NCBI GenBank assembly: GCA_002238425.1
Contig: MPMJ01000019.1
Location: forward strand, 1 to 60,705
Direction: 5' to 3'
DNA length: 60,705 nt
Origin: SAR202 cluster bacterium bin16
GTDB taxonomy: Bacteria > Chloroflexota > Dehalococcoidia > Lucifugimonadales > Australimonadaceae
A program made the translations under genes and the position numbers. Positions 41,722-49,980 of this stretch are shown piece by piece (position 1 is the stretch's first letter; each line of letters begins with the position of its first letter). Under the pieces are notes generated by a model, which was given only the letters and a program-made list of their open reading frames with translations, was not told the origin of the DNA and did not search any database.

Positions 41722-42299
41722 GGGTTCACCGGGGGCAAGTAGGGTTGCCAGTCCATGATGGTGATGTCCATCTCCACGCAAAAGTCTTCGACCGCTTCCG
41801 TAATGTCACTATACCACTCGTCGCAAACGTCTAGCGGGTAGGCGTAACTGCTCCTGTGCTTAACGAGAGGGAAGTTGCGAGAAGGGAAGTGCATGTGCGG
41901 GCCATCCACAAGTTGCCCGTCAGGGTTGTGGTGCCAATCGTGCGAGTGGTGTTTCCTCAAGGAGTCTCTTCCGTAGTGGAGAGTGAGGAAAACTTGCCCC
42001 AGACCGTCGATGTAGCCCGTGAGATTAAGCGTGTGATTCGCTTCTGTCTTGACGGGGATGTCAATGTTGCGAGGCGGTCGGAACCCGCGTAGTTGGCCTC
42101 CACGTCCTGGTACTGTTGACTTAGGCAAGCCAACAATCTCCTCTACCCATGAGATCGGTCCATCGTATGGGGGGAGATACGCTCCCACGTCCACCATCAT
42201 CTGCGCAGCCTGTCCCTGTACGGACAACCATCCCCCGGGACTCTTGGCAATGCCATAGGCGCGCACCTCACTTGAAGTTGCAGGGAATCCCCCCAGCAT
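41718..42299 (-). CDS. Hypothetical protein coupled to the DUF1828-like gene
   Basis: A 193-residue soluble protein, not recognised. Noteworthy stretches are the His-rich SLRKHHSHDWHHNPDGQL followed by DGPHMHFPSRNFPL, and a tail EDFCVEMDITIMDWQPYLPP. The N half contains RNIDIPVKTEANHTLNLTGY. The ATG at 42299 has a GAGG-like site. The stop overlaps the next start by ATGA. A two-gene module (toxin-antitoxin or defence-like) is conceivable, but nothing in the sequence proves it. Confidence 0.65.
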   Translation of the reverse strand: MLGGFPATSSEVRAYGIAKSPGGWLSVQGQAAQMMVDVGAYLPPYDGPISWVEEIVGLPKSTVPGRGGQLRGFRPPRNIDIPVKTEANHTLNLTGYIDGLGQVFLTLHYGRDSLRKHHSHDWHHNPDGQLVDGPHMHFPSRNFPLVKHRSSYAYPLDVCDEWYSDITEAVEDFCVEMDITIMDWQPYLPPVNP

Positions 42300-42381
42300 T
42301 CGGGCCTCAGGGAATCCATCGCGCCGCGAATCTAGCAGGCAAGGAGGCCGCTTTGCAAGCGGATTGGAGGCCCCGGCTCTG

Positions 42382-42582
42382 GTGACAAACGAGCCGTCGG
42401 TGCGGTACTCCCTGGTCGGTATCCTTATCGCCTACGGCGCGCTCGTTGTCCAGGTGCTCCTCTGCTACGAGGCGATGAGAGCCGGCACCGCTCAGGCGCA
42501 GGCGCAGCAGGCCCAGCACAACGAGACGATGGGAATCCTGCGTGAGATCGCCGTTTCGGGAGCATCTCCCTCACAGAGCTGA
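42382..42582 (+). CDS. Small membrane protein with coiled tail
   Basis: A 66-residue frame from GTG (42382), with a TTG six codons earlier as alternative. One helix (LVGILIAYGALVVQVLLCYEA) is followed by a Gln/Ala-rich amphipathic stretch (AQAQAQQAQHNETMGILREI). GGAGG lies about 11 nt before the GTG. Divergent from the two-gene unit. No family recognised. Confidence 0.5.
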   Translation: MTNEPSVRYSLVGILIAYGALVVQVLLCYEAMRAGTAQAQAQQAQHNETMGILREIAVSGASPSQS

Positions 42583-42727
42583 TGGGGTATGCCCTTGCGC
42601 CCCCTAGGACGGCGCATTGTTGGGGTCGTCAGGGTGACCGTATCGGAATCCGCAGAACTATACTTGAGTTCCAAAATGTCGCAACTTGGAGACAGAGGAT
42701 GACTGACCCCTCCCTGACCAGACGCAC

Positions 42728-43669
42728 TCACGGCTGACCAACTACGCCCCGGCTAATGGCTGTGCGCTTCTTGTGTCGCTTCCGCCGTGGCTTGCCGCGA
42801 TAGGTCGCGTAGCGGGTGGGACGCTTCGGTTTGGGAACTGCGGCGTCCATGAGGTTCAGGATGTCGGCGATCTCCCACGGGCGGTCCGTGAGGCCGGCTG
42901 CCATCGCGGGAGTGCGCTCCCTGTACTTCTCGCGGAGCGCCATGTGGGTCCGGCAGAAGTTGTAGTACATGTAGTGGAGCGCAATCGCGCAGGCGTGGTT
43001 CTCGACCTTCTTGGAGTTGCCGTTGGTGTGGCGGGTCATGCGCCGTATCGACATCCGCATCGTGAGGTTCTGGCGCTCGATGTAGGACGTGCCGATAGCG
43101 GCGGGGGTAGGGGTCCCCATGATGACCTCTTTGTGGGCACCCGAATAACGGACGCGCTTGTCGCGCTCATCGCGGTCGTACTCCTTCACGAGCATCGCGT
43201 AGTCGATGTCGCGTCCGTAGACTTCCTCGACGGCGATCAGGTAGGGCTTATGGCCGTCGCTCGTGAGCTGGATGCGGTGCGCCATCCGGGACTTCAGGTC
43301 CTTGATGAAAGCCTTGCCCGTCGCGGCAGTTCGGTCGCCAAGCCTCCACGTCGGCACCAACTTGGAATCCGTGCAGAGCGCCACCCATATCCACACGTCC
43401 CCCGCGACCGCTGGGGGCTTCTTGGCGCGCCCTAAGCGGCGGGCCTTGACGTAGACGAACGACCAAGCCTCATCGACCTGGATGTGCCGACAATGCAGGT
43501 TCCTCAGGACGCGGTCTTGGAAGATGGAACTGACGCGGCCAGCGTCCACGAGGAGTTTCGTGATGGTCTTCTGTGATACGCCCGTGACGCGCATCGTCGC
43601 CCTGATGCTCATGCCGTCCACGAGGCATTTCAGGACGAGGATGCGCTTCTCCTGAGTGAGCGTGTTCAC
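42728..43669 (-). CDS. IS1-like DDE transposase
   Basis: A 313-residue transposase. An N-terminal helix-turn-helix (KCLVDGMSIRATMRVTGVSQ with KTITKLLVDAG) is followed by the catalytic core: HIQVDEAWSFVYVK (Asp66), LTSDGHKPYL and YIERQNLTMRMSIRRMTRHT (Glu), and a basic tail. The GTG start overlaps the stop of the upstream small gene (GTGA). All three catalytic acids are present and the frame is intact, so it may be active. Separation into two frames with coupling differs from the IS1 InsA-InsB frameshift. Confidence 0.85.
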   Translation of the reverse strand: MNTLTQEKRILVLKCLVDGMSIRATMRVTGVSQKTITKLLVDAGRVSSIFQDRVLRNLHCRHIQVDEAWSFVYVKARRLGRAKKPPAVAGDVWIWVALCTDSKLVPTWRLGDRTAATGKAFIKDLKSRMAHRIQLTSDGHKPYLIAVEEVYGRDIDYAMLVKEYDRDERDKRVRYSGAHKEVIMGTPTPAAIGTSYIERQNLTMRMSIRRMTRHTNGNSKKVENHACAIALHYMYYNFCRTHMALREKYRERTPAMAAGLTDRPWEIADILNLMDAAVPKPKRPTRYATYRGKPRRKRHKKRTAISRGVVGQP

Positions 43670-43923
43670 AGGAGTACGTTATGCCTACGGCAGGTCTCGT
43701 TCAAGGAACAGGTGTCACTATCTGGGGATTCGTCGAGGGGCGGTTCCGGCAGGGGTTGAGGTGAGGCCGTCCGGAAGCCGAGTATAGGGCGCTTGCGACG
43801 CTGAGGCTGGTGGGCGTCGGCGAGGTTGTCCTTGCCGACGGAAGGCCGCACTTCCTCCCGCACCGTGAACTTGCCCTCGAACGTGATGGTCCTGATGGTC
43901 TCGGTTCGATCTGAGTCCGTCAT
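43666..43923 (-). CDS. Small protein coupled to the transposase
   Basis: An 85-residue protein, MTDSDRTETIRTITFEGKFT, mostly polar, ending DTCSLNETCRRHNVLL. GAGGAGG lies 6 nt before the ATG. Its TGA overlaps the transposase GTG, so transposase translation probably depends on it. It has no InsA-like zinc finger. A 5' region of about 170 nt with a strong hairpin lies upstream. Confidence 0.65.
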   Translation of the reverse strand: MTDSDRTETIRTITFEGKFTVREEVRPSVGKDNLADAHQPQRRKRPILGFRTASPQPLPEPPLDESPDSDTCSLNETCRRHNVLL

Positions 43924-44043
43924 GGCAACCTCCTCGCAGGATGATTTGCCCTGACGGCCCCTCGCCCCATTGACAGGCTCCCAACCCGATGCATAGCCTG
44001 CCCCCGTGGGCGTTCTCTGGCGGGGGAGCCGTCAGAGCCGCTT

Positions 44044-44073
44044 GGTTGCCCGGTGGGTTCACACCGGGCAACC
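44044..44073. terminator. Strong hairpin between Ada-like gene and IS
   Basis: A perfect 12-bp stem (GGTTGCCCGGTG / CACCGGGCAACC) with the 6-nt loop GGTTCA, about 80 nt past the stop of the Ada-like minus-strand gene and 120 nt before the small IS gene. No T-run follows, so it may be a terminator or a barrier protecting the IS from read-through. A TATAGT box occurs at about 44089-44094 on the minus strand. Confidence 0.5.
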
Positions 44074-44154
44074 CGCGTTAAGGTCACTATAGCTCATGGG
44101 TGCAATCCCGCGTTCGCGGGGCGTGGAGAAGCCCTATCCAGGAGTGCCGTGCCC

Positions 44155-44514
44155 TCAGTTACGGGGTAGGCATATAGGGCACTCCGTCACACCGTCAACC
44201 TGAGGGTTCTCGAAGGCGTGTTGGAGAGCGGCCTCTACGGTGGGGAATCCTGGCCCCTCCGGCACAGGTGCCGCGAAGTCACAGGCTTTCGAGTGAATGA
44301 TTGCCCTGTCTGAAGAGGTACTGGTGCGGTAGAAGTAGGTTTCGGGTGGTGTGCCGGAGGAGGCTTGCTCTGCCGGCTCGGCAGGCTCTACGTCCAGCAT
44401 ATCCATCAGGGGAGACCTGTCCCCGGAGGCCAAGTCCGCTATGCGCTTGGCTTCCCGTTGTTCCTCGTCGGTCGTCAAGTCCACGATGCGCTTGGCGTTC
44501 TGGTTGATGTCCAC
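44155..44514 (-). CDS. Ada-like metal-binding motif protein
   Basis: A 119-residue protein. The N half is charged and helical (RIVDLTTDEEQREAKRIADL). The C half contains AIIHSKACDFAAPVPEG, FPTVEAALQHAF and TECPICLP, a pattern like the H-x(3)-C...C-x-x-C module of Ada-type zinc sites. The role is unknown. GTG at 44514 was chosen because AGGAGGG lies 5 nt upstream; an ATG 8 codons earlier has none. Confidence 0.6.
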   Translation of the reverse strand: MDINQNAKRIVDLTTDEEQREAKRIADLASGDRSPLMDMLDVEPAEPAEQASSGTPPETYFYRTSTSSDRAIIHSKACDFAAPVPEGPGFPTVEAALQHAFENPQVDGVTECPICLPRN

Positions 44515-44658
44515 CGTGCCCTCCTGAGGTTCGCGCAAGCCTAACGGCCAGCCCGCCGTCGTTCAAACCTCAGTCCACTATAGGGCTGAACGCCGAATTC
44601 GCGCCACTCTCATTTACGAGTAGATTCAAAGTAGTGCAGTGCCCGCTGTGGGAGGTGG

Positions 44659-44688
44659 TTCACGCGGGAGCGCGCTTCCTGCTAGAAT
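44659..44688 (+). promoter_or_regulatory. secDF promoter
   Basis: TTCACG (44659-44664) and TAGAAT (44683-44688) are 18 nt apart. The leader of about 95 nt contains a GC-rich hairpin (GCGCCG...CGGCGC, about 44699-44729). The 270-nt gap between the Ada-like gene and secD otherwise holds no gene. Confidence 0.5.
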
Positions 44689-44785
44689 GTCTCTTCGTTG
44701 CGCCGTGCGCTTCACCTGTGCGCGGCGCGTCGTGTGAGACGCGGGCGGGCACACACCCCGCCGCCGCGCTCCCCGCAAGACCGAA

Positions 44786-46153
44786 GTGACAGACATGCTG
44801 CGTCAACTGCGCTGGAAATCGCTCCTCGCCATCATCGTCATCGTTGGCGTCGCTACTGCTGCGCTCGTCGTGCCGGACTACCGCATACCCGGCATCGGCG
44901 CGCGCGGCTCTCAGGACATCCTCGGCCTGCGGTTGGGGCTGGACCTCGCGGGCGGTACACAGCTCATCTACCAGGCCGGAGTGGAAGGCGAAGTCCCGAC
45001 AGCGGAGCAGATGCAAGGGCTGGTCGGCACCATCACGCGGCGCATCGACCGCCTCGGCGTGGCCGAACCCTCCATCCAGCAACTCGGCGAGGACCGGCTG
45101 CTCATCCAACTGCCCGGCATCGAGGACACCCAGCAGGCGAAGGACCTCATCGGTCAGACCGCGCAGTTGGAGATAGTTGAACGCATCTGCGACAACGCCA
45201 CCTGCACTGCGTTCGAAGACCGCCCGAGCGGCCTCACCGGTGGAGACATGGCCCGCGCATTCCCGAGCCAGGACCAGACGACGAACCGGCCTATCCTGAG
45301 CTTCGAGCTGAACCGGGATGCGGCGCAGCAGTTCGCCGTGATGACGCAGCGCATCTTCTCCACGAACAACACCGACAGCCCGGACCAGTTGGCGTTCGTG
45401 CTCGACGACGACGTGCTCGTATCTGCGGTCGTGAACAGCCCCATCCTCTCGGGCAGCGGCATCATCCAGGGCAACTTCACCACGGAAGAGGTCCGGCAGC
45501 TCGCCATACAGGTCGAGTCCGGACGTCTGCCGGTGGACATCGAGGAGATATCCTCGAGCGTCGTCGCAGGTGCGCTCGGCGCACGGTCGCTGGACGAGGC
45601 GCTCATCGCGGGCGGCGTCGGCCTGCTCCTCGTGCTCTTCTTCATGGTGGCCTACTACCGGGTCTCCGGGGTTGTCGCCGGCATGGCGCTCGTCTGGTAC
45701 ATCCTCATCGTCCTCGCCCTCTTCAAGCTCATTCCGGTGACGCTCACGCTGGCCGGACTAGCCGGCTTCATCCTCTCCCTCGGTATGGCCGTTGACGCCA
45801 ACATCCTCATCTTCGAGCGGTTGAAGGAGGAATTGCAGGTGGGCCGCACCGTCCAGCTGGCGATGCAGATCGGCTTCAACCGTGCATGGCCGTCCATCCG
45901 CGACGGAAACATCTCCACCATCCTCATCGCCCTCGTGCTCTTCTTCTTCGGCAGCGGGTCGGCGAACTCGGCGGTGACCGGCTTTGCGGTATCCCTGCTC
46001 ATCGGCGTGCTCACGAGCATGTTCACCGCCATCTTCATCAGCCGGAACCTGCTGGGCATCGTTGCTGCAACGTGGCTGCGGCGTTCGGCACGGCTGTTCA
46101 CCCCTGATGCGGGCAGGCGCGACCGCGCAGCACCGGCGGGAGGAGGCGGCTGA
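44786..46153 (+). CDS. secD: Protein translocase subunit SecD
   Basis: A 455-residue inner-membrane subunit that pairs with SecF and uses proton-motive force to pull secreted proteins. Six membrane helices: one N-terminal (about 11-29) and five C-terminal (about 270-440). LGLRLGLDLAGGTQLIY, RIDRLGVAEPSIQQLGEDRL and the proton-path motif LGMAVDANILIFERLKEEL are canonical. Start GTG at 44786 or ATG at 44795; neither has a strong ribosome site. The stop overlaps the secF ATG by one base. Confidence 0.95.
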   Translation: MTDMLRQLRWKSLLAIIVIVGVATAALVVPDYRIPGIGARGSQDILGLRLGLDLAGGTQLIYQAGVEGEVPTAEQMQGLVGTITRRIDRLGVAEPSIQQLGEDRLLIQLPGIEDTQQAKDLIGQTAQLEIVERICDNATCTAFEDRPSGLTGGDMARAFPSQDQTTNRPILSFELNRDAAQQFAVMTQRIFSTNNTDSPDQLAFVLDDDVLVSAVVNSPILSGSGIIQGNFTTEEVRQLAIQVESGRLPVDIEEISSSVVAGALGARSLDEALIAGGVGLLLVLFFMVAYYRVSGVVAGMALVWYILIVLALFKLIPVTLTLAGLAGFILSLGMAVDANILIFERLKEELQVGRTVQLAMQIGFNRAWPSIRDGNISTILIALVLFFFGSGSANSAVTGFAVSLLIGVLTSMFTAIFISRNLLGIVAATWLRRSARLFTPDAGRRDRAAPAGGGG

Positions 46154-47100
46154 TGCGCGTCGCCAGCTTTCGCAAGTGGTTCTTCGGCATCTCCGCGCTG
46201 CTGGTGCTTCTGTCCGCGGCGTCGCTCATCTCGTTCCAGTTGAAGCCGGGCATCGATTTCACGGGTGGTGCGGCCATCACCGTCACTTACGAGACGGACG
46301 TGGCCACCTCGCGGGTCGTGGATGCGCTCACTCGTGTAGGGCAGCCCGACGCCATCGTCCAGGGCGCAGGCAACAACACGTTCTTCATCCGCCTCGGCAT
46401 CCTGGAACTGGACGAGCGCGACGCCGCCGGGAACGTTGTTCGCCGCGGCGACGAGTCCCGCGTGCGGGATGCACTCGCGGAGGTCGGCCCGGTGGAGATC
46501 GGCTCGTTCGACTCGGTCTCCGGCATCATCGGCTCAGAGAACGTGCGCAACGCCACCATCGCTGTCATCGTTGCTTCGCTCGTCATCCTGATCTACGTCA
46601 CGTGGGCGTTCCGGCGCGTGCCGTCACCATTCCGCTACGGCGTCGCAGCCGTCATCGCGCTCGTGCACGACGTCTTCATCGTCCTGGGCGTCTTCTCGGT
46701 GCTGGGCGAGACGATCAATCTGGAAGTGAACGCGATGTTCATCACAGGGGTGCTCACCACCATCGGCTACAGCGTCAACGACACCATCGTCGTCTTCGAC
46801 CGTTTGCGGGAGAACGTGGCGCGCTATTCCGGCGTGAGCACGCGCGAGCTCGTCAACCTGAGCGTCCGCGAGACGATAGCCCGATCGCTGAACACGTCCA
46901 TCACGCTCATCGTGGTCGTCGTTGCGCTGCTTCTCTTCGCCGGGCCGTCGATCCGCCCGCTGCTCTACGTGCTGCTCGCGGGCGTCACGGTGGGGACGTA
47001 CAGCTCCATCTTCATCGCCAGCCTGCTCCTCGTCTCCTGGGACGAGGGCGAGATCGGCCGCTTCTGGCGCCGCGTCCGCTTCAAGCGCGCCCCGGCGTAG
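46153..47100 (+). CDS. secF: Protein translocase subunit SecF
   Basis: A 315-residue partner of SecD. FQLKPGIDFTGGAAITVTY, VHDVFIVLGVFSVLGE and GYSVNDTIVVFDRLREN are the SecF hallmarks, with six membrane helices. Coupled to secD by overlap. A low-GC unknown gene follows about 100 nt downstream. Confidence 0.95.
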   Translation: MRVASFRKWFFGISALLVLLSAASLISFQLKPGIDFTGGAAITVTYETDVATSRVVDALTRVGQPDAIVQGAGNNTFFIRLGILELDERDAAGNVVRRGDESRVRDALAEVGPVEIGSFDSVSGIIGSENVRNATIAVIVASLVILIYVTWAFRRVPSPFRYGVAAVIALVHDVFIVLGVFSVLGETINLEVNAMFITGVLTTIGYSVNDTIVVFDRLRENVARYSGVSTRELVNLSVRETIARSLNTSITLIVVVVALLLFAGPSIRPLLYVLLAGVTVGTYSSIFIASLLLVSWDEGEIGRFWRRVRFKRAPA

Positions 47101-47202
47101 TACCACCATCCAATGAATACGACATCCGAGGAACTCGTCGATGCTTTGCAGGGGAAACGAGGAACCCCGTTGCCGATACCTATGTAATTTGCACGAGGCT
47201 CG

Positions 47203-47874
47203 TTGATTCCAGCAGATAAGCAACACATTATGGGAAACGGAGAAACAAATGAGGATGCGCAACTGCCAGAATTCAATTTATTCAACGTGCTTGAAGTCTG
47301 GCAGCAGGAACGAGCCCAGTCCGAGTTCTTGGCGTGGCTCATGGACCCGGCGAGCTCGCACGGGTTGGGGAACGCCTTTCTGCGTGTGTTCATAAGGCAC
47401 GTAGTAGCAGAGGCGCACGTCCTATACGAGGATGGCACTCTCGTTTCTCAGCCGCCTGCGGAAGAAACGGTTGCGGGTTGGCTACTGAGTGACGCTGAGG
47501 TTGAAACTGAATGGCGTTTCATCGATATCATTGGAGCGGATGGAACGGACAAGGTTGTCTGGTTCGTAGAGAACAAGGTTTTCAGCGGTGAACATTCGAA
47601 TCAGTTGTCTCGATACTTGGAGATAGTAGAATCCGAATACGCGGGGTTTACTATCCTTCCAGTATTCTTGACTATCAGGGCATTGTACCCGCAGTCGCCC
47701 GACAACAAGCAGAAGTACATCCCCATAGGGTACGACGAGATAGCCGATTTGGTAGAGAGAACGCGTGAAGACAATCCCGGGATGGACACAGGAATAGCCT
47801 TCTTCCTCTCGCAGTATACGCGTGCGCTCCGCAAGTACATGCTGCAAGAGGAGGACGGCAATCGCCGTACATAG
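47203..47874 (+). CDS. PD-(D/E)XK nuclease superfamily protein
   Basis: A 223-residue protein with the layout of the PD-(D/E)XK nuclease-like family often annotated as PDDEXK_4: SEFLAWLMDPASSHGLGNAF near the start, VETEWRFIDIIGADG (Asp), then VVWFVENKVFSGEHSNQLSR, containing the E-x-K motif. The substrate is unknown; relatives are found as solitary genes in variable regions. TTG at 47203 or ATG at 47230 are both possible. Visibly lower GC than its neighbours. The dispersed 18-nt repeat lies 12 nt after its stop. Confidence 0.75.
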   Translation: MIPADKQHIMGNGETNEDAQLPEFNLFNVLEVWQQERAQSEFLAWLMDPASSHGLGNAFLRVFIRHVVAEAHVLYEDGTLVSQPPAEETVAGWLLSDAEVETEWRFIDIIGADGTDKVVWFVENKVFSGEHSNQLSRYLEIVESEYAGFTILPVFLTIRALYPQSPDNKQKYIPIGYDEIADLVERTREDNPGMDTGIAFFLSQYTRALRKYMLQEEDGNRRT

Positions 47875-47885
47875 GGAAAGGGATT

Positions 47886-47903
47886 GGTGAGCCTGTCGAA
47901 CCA
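47886..47903 (-). repeat. Dispersed 18-nt repeat, copy 2
   Basis: Perfect reverse-complement copy of the 18-mer at 74-91, between the nuclease-like gene and the convergent oxidoreductase gene. Confidence 0.65.
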
Positions 47904-47909
47904 CGGCCC

Positions 47910-48875
47910 CTATACCCGCAGCACCACCCTCCCCACAACCTCGCGACTCTTGACCGCGCGATAGCCGCGCATCACCGACTCGGCAGACAGTGGCAACTCC
48001 TCGTGAACGAGCGGCGACATCTGCCCGCCTGCCACGAGCGACAGCGCGCGCTCCACGTGCCGCCACTCGACCCCCAGGCTCCCCGCGAGCGTCAGTTCGC
48101 GGAAGATCGCCTCGGCGGGTGCGAACGACGCTGCGTCCGCCGACGTCTGCCCCACGAGCGCGATGCGCCCGCCTTGCCGCATCGCCCCAACGAGCCGCCC
48201 CAGCGATGCCCCCGTCGTGTCGAGTGCGGCGTCCGCACCCGCGTCGCCCGTCAGCGCCGCGACGACCTCCTCCCACGGCTCGTTATCGAGCAGCATTGTG
48301 TCGAACCACGGCTCGCTCTCCAGCCGCTGCGCCTTCTCCGGGGACCCGGTGATGCCGATGACGCTCGCGCCGAGCGCGTGCGCAGCCTGCGCCGCGTGCG
48401 CCCCGACGCCACCGCTGGCGCCGGTCACCACGAGCGTCTTGCCCTCCGTGATTCCGCACGTCTCCAGTGCCTTGAGCGCAACGCCGATGGGCGAGGCGAG
48501 CAGCCCACCGCCCGTCGCAGCCATGCCCTGCGGCAGCGGAACGAGCGATTCCACAGGCGCGGTCAGCATCTCCGCGAACCCGCCGTCGCGACGGTGTCCG
48601 ATGTCGCCGGGCATAACGACGGCCTCGGTGCCCACGAGGCTCGCAGGCACGCCCTCGCCGACACCGCAGACGACACCCGCGACCTCGTGCCCGAGCACGC
48701 GCGGCAGCGTGACGCCTCGCCGGAGCGTGCCCTCCATGATGAGCGCGTCGTGGTGGGAGAAGCCGCACGCCGTCACGCGCAGCAGCGCCTTGCCCGGCGC
48801 GGGCTGTGGGTCGGGCAGGGACGCGTCGCGCAGGTGCGGCTCCGGCCCTGCGGCATCGAGGACGACAGCGTTCAT
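47910..48875 (-). CDS. Medium-chain dehydrogenase/reductase (quinone oxidoreductase-like)
   Basis: A 321-residue NAD(P)H-dependent MDR enzyme. N-terminal GroES-like domain with CGFSHHDALIMEG and LPRVLGHEVAGVVCGVGEGV; Rossmann domain with LVVTGASGGVGAHAAQAAHAL. Cys37 and His63/Glu64 could hold a catalytic zinc, but the four structural zinc cysteines of alcohol dehydrogenases are absent. The substrate is unknown. Divergent from the next gene. Confidence 0.85.
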   Translation of the reverse strand: MNAVVLDAAGPEPHLRDASLPDPQPAPGKALLRVTACGFSHHDALIMEGTLRRGVTLPRVLGHEVAGVVCGVGEGVPASLVGTEAVVMPGDIGHRRDGGFAEMLTAPVESLVPLPQGMAATGGGLLASPIGVALKALETCGITEGKTLVVTGASGGVGAHAAQAAHALGASVIGITGSPEKAQRLESEPWFDTMLLDNEPWEEVVAALTGDAGADAALDTTGASLGRLVGAMRQGGRIALVGQTSADAASFAPAEAIFRELTLAGSLGVEWRHVERALSLVAGGQMSPLVHEELPLSAESVMRGYRAVKSREVVGRVVLRV

Positions 48876-48934
48876 GCAGATACTCTAACCGGACTTGGCA
48901 GCGGGTGTACGATTGACGCGTAGAGGAGAACGCC

Positions 48935-49693
48935 ATGCACGTCGACGATTTCATCGAGGAACTCTGGAGGTACGCGAACAGCTTCCCCATGCGGGAACAC
49001 CCGTGGTTCCGCGGCATCGCGGAGCACTGGTGGACGCGCGAGCAGATCATCGCGGGCGAGGTGCAGCACTACCTGCGCGTCCGCGAAAACCCGGTCTACT
49101 TCGGCTATATCGCGGCGCACGCGGCTGAGGAGCGCCTCCCCGGTCTCACCGAGGCCGTGCTGGAGAACTACATGGAGGAGCTCTCCGGCGAACGCTCGCA
49201 CGTCGACATCATGTTCCAGTTCCTGGAGGAGGGAGGCGTATCGCGAGAGGACGCTGACACCGCGCAACCCACGCCCGGAACGCTCGCGGCCATCGAGATG
49301 ATCCTCGGCCACTGCCAAAGGCGCTCAGCGTTGGAGGGCGTCGCGATGCTGGCGTTCGTGGAGAGCCAGCACGGCGGACCGGACGGCGCGGCGGCGTCAG
49401 CCTACCCGGCGCTCGTTGGCCACTACGGCTTCTCGGAATGGGCAGCAGAGACGTACCGCATCCATGCCGAGCAGGACGTGGGGCACGGCCAGAGCCAGAT
49501 CGATGTGATCAGGCGCTACGCGACCACGGACGAGGCCCAGGAGAAGATCCGGCGCGCGGTCCGCCTCGGGCTGACAGCGTGGAACCTCGAGTATGACGGC
49601 CACGTGCAGGCCATGACCGGCCTCCGCGATCACTGGGACGGCGGCCACCCGCTCATCCACCAGAACCCGCCGATGCGCGTCCCCCTGTCATAG
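48935..49693 (+). CDS. PqqC/TenA-like (heme-oxygenase-fold) redox enzyme
   Basis: A 252-residue all-helical protein of the PqqC/TenA superfamily, often called iron-containing redox enzyme. FPMREHPWFRGIAEHWWTRE and IIAGEVQHYLRVRENP, AHAAEERLPGLTEAVLENY, AFVESQHGG and IHAEQDVGHGQSQIDVIRRY supply Glu/His residues in the right places for a diiron site. The reaction is unknown. AGAGGAG lies about 8 nt before the ATG. Confidence 0.75.
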   Translation: MHVDDFIEELWRYANSFPMREHPWFRGIAEHWWTREQIIAGEVQHYLRVRENPVYFGYIAAHAAEERLPGLTEAVLENYMEELSGERSHVDIMFQFLEEGGVSREDADTAQPTPGTLAAIEMILGHCQRRSALEGVAMLAFVESQHGGPDGAAASAYPALVGHYGFSEWAAETYRIHAEQDVGHGQSQIDVIRRYATTDEAQEKIRRAVRLGLTAWNLEYDGHVQAMTGLRDHWDGGHPLIHQNPPMRVPLS

Positions 49694-49732
49694 GCTGTCG
49701 TCCGTATAGACGAAGGAAGAGGCATCCGCACC

Positions 49733-49978
49733 GTGGATTCAAAGGACAAACAGCTCGATGCCGCAAGCTTCGTCGGGCGGGCTGCCTCGATGCTGGCCCT
49801 GGGGTTCTTCGTGGAGCGCGTCGGGACCGCCTATTTCGGCGCGGTGTGGGGCGCAGTGATCGCCGTCGTGGTGATGCTGGCCATCCTCGCCGGGATCCTG
49901 CTCTGGCCACGGCTGAAGAGCAAGGGAAGTGAGGAAGAGCAAGCCGAGAGTTCCGGCGAAGCAGCAGGCCCTTGGTAA
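49733..49978 (+). CDS. Small membrane protein
   Basis: An 81-residue protein with two hydrophobic segments (about 15-28 and 37-59: FGAVWGAVIAVVVMLAILAG) and a polar tail. GTG start; GGAAGAGG is about 14 nt upstream, slightly far. No family recognised. Confidence 0.6.
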   Translation: MDSKDKQLDAASFVGRAASMLALGFFVERVGTAYFGAVWGAVIAVVVMLAILAGILLWPRLKSKGSEEEQAESSGEAAGPW

Positions 49979-49980
49979 TG

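Larger units (their letters stand above)
42728..43923 (-). mobile_element. IS1-like insertion sequence (two genes; ends not defined)
   Basis: A DDE transposase gene and a coupled small upstream gene. Inspection of about 100 nt outside each gene revealed no convincing terminal inverted repeats or target duplication, so the element limits are only those of the genes. It lies inside the low-GC island. Confidence 0.6.

Noticed and set aside
42600-44100. Terminal inverted repeats of the IS
   Set aside because: Comparing the sequence beyond both genes by eye gave no match longer than a few bases; element ends are left open.
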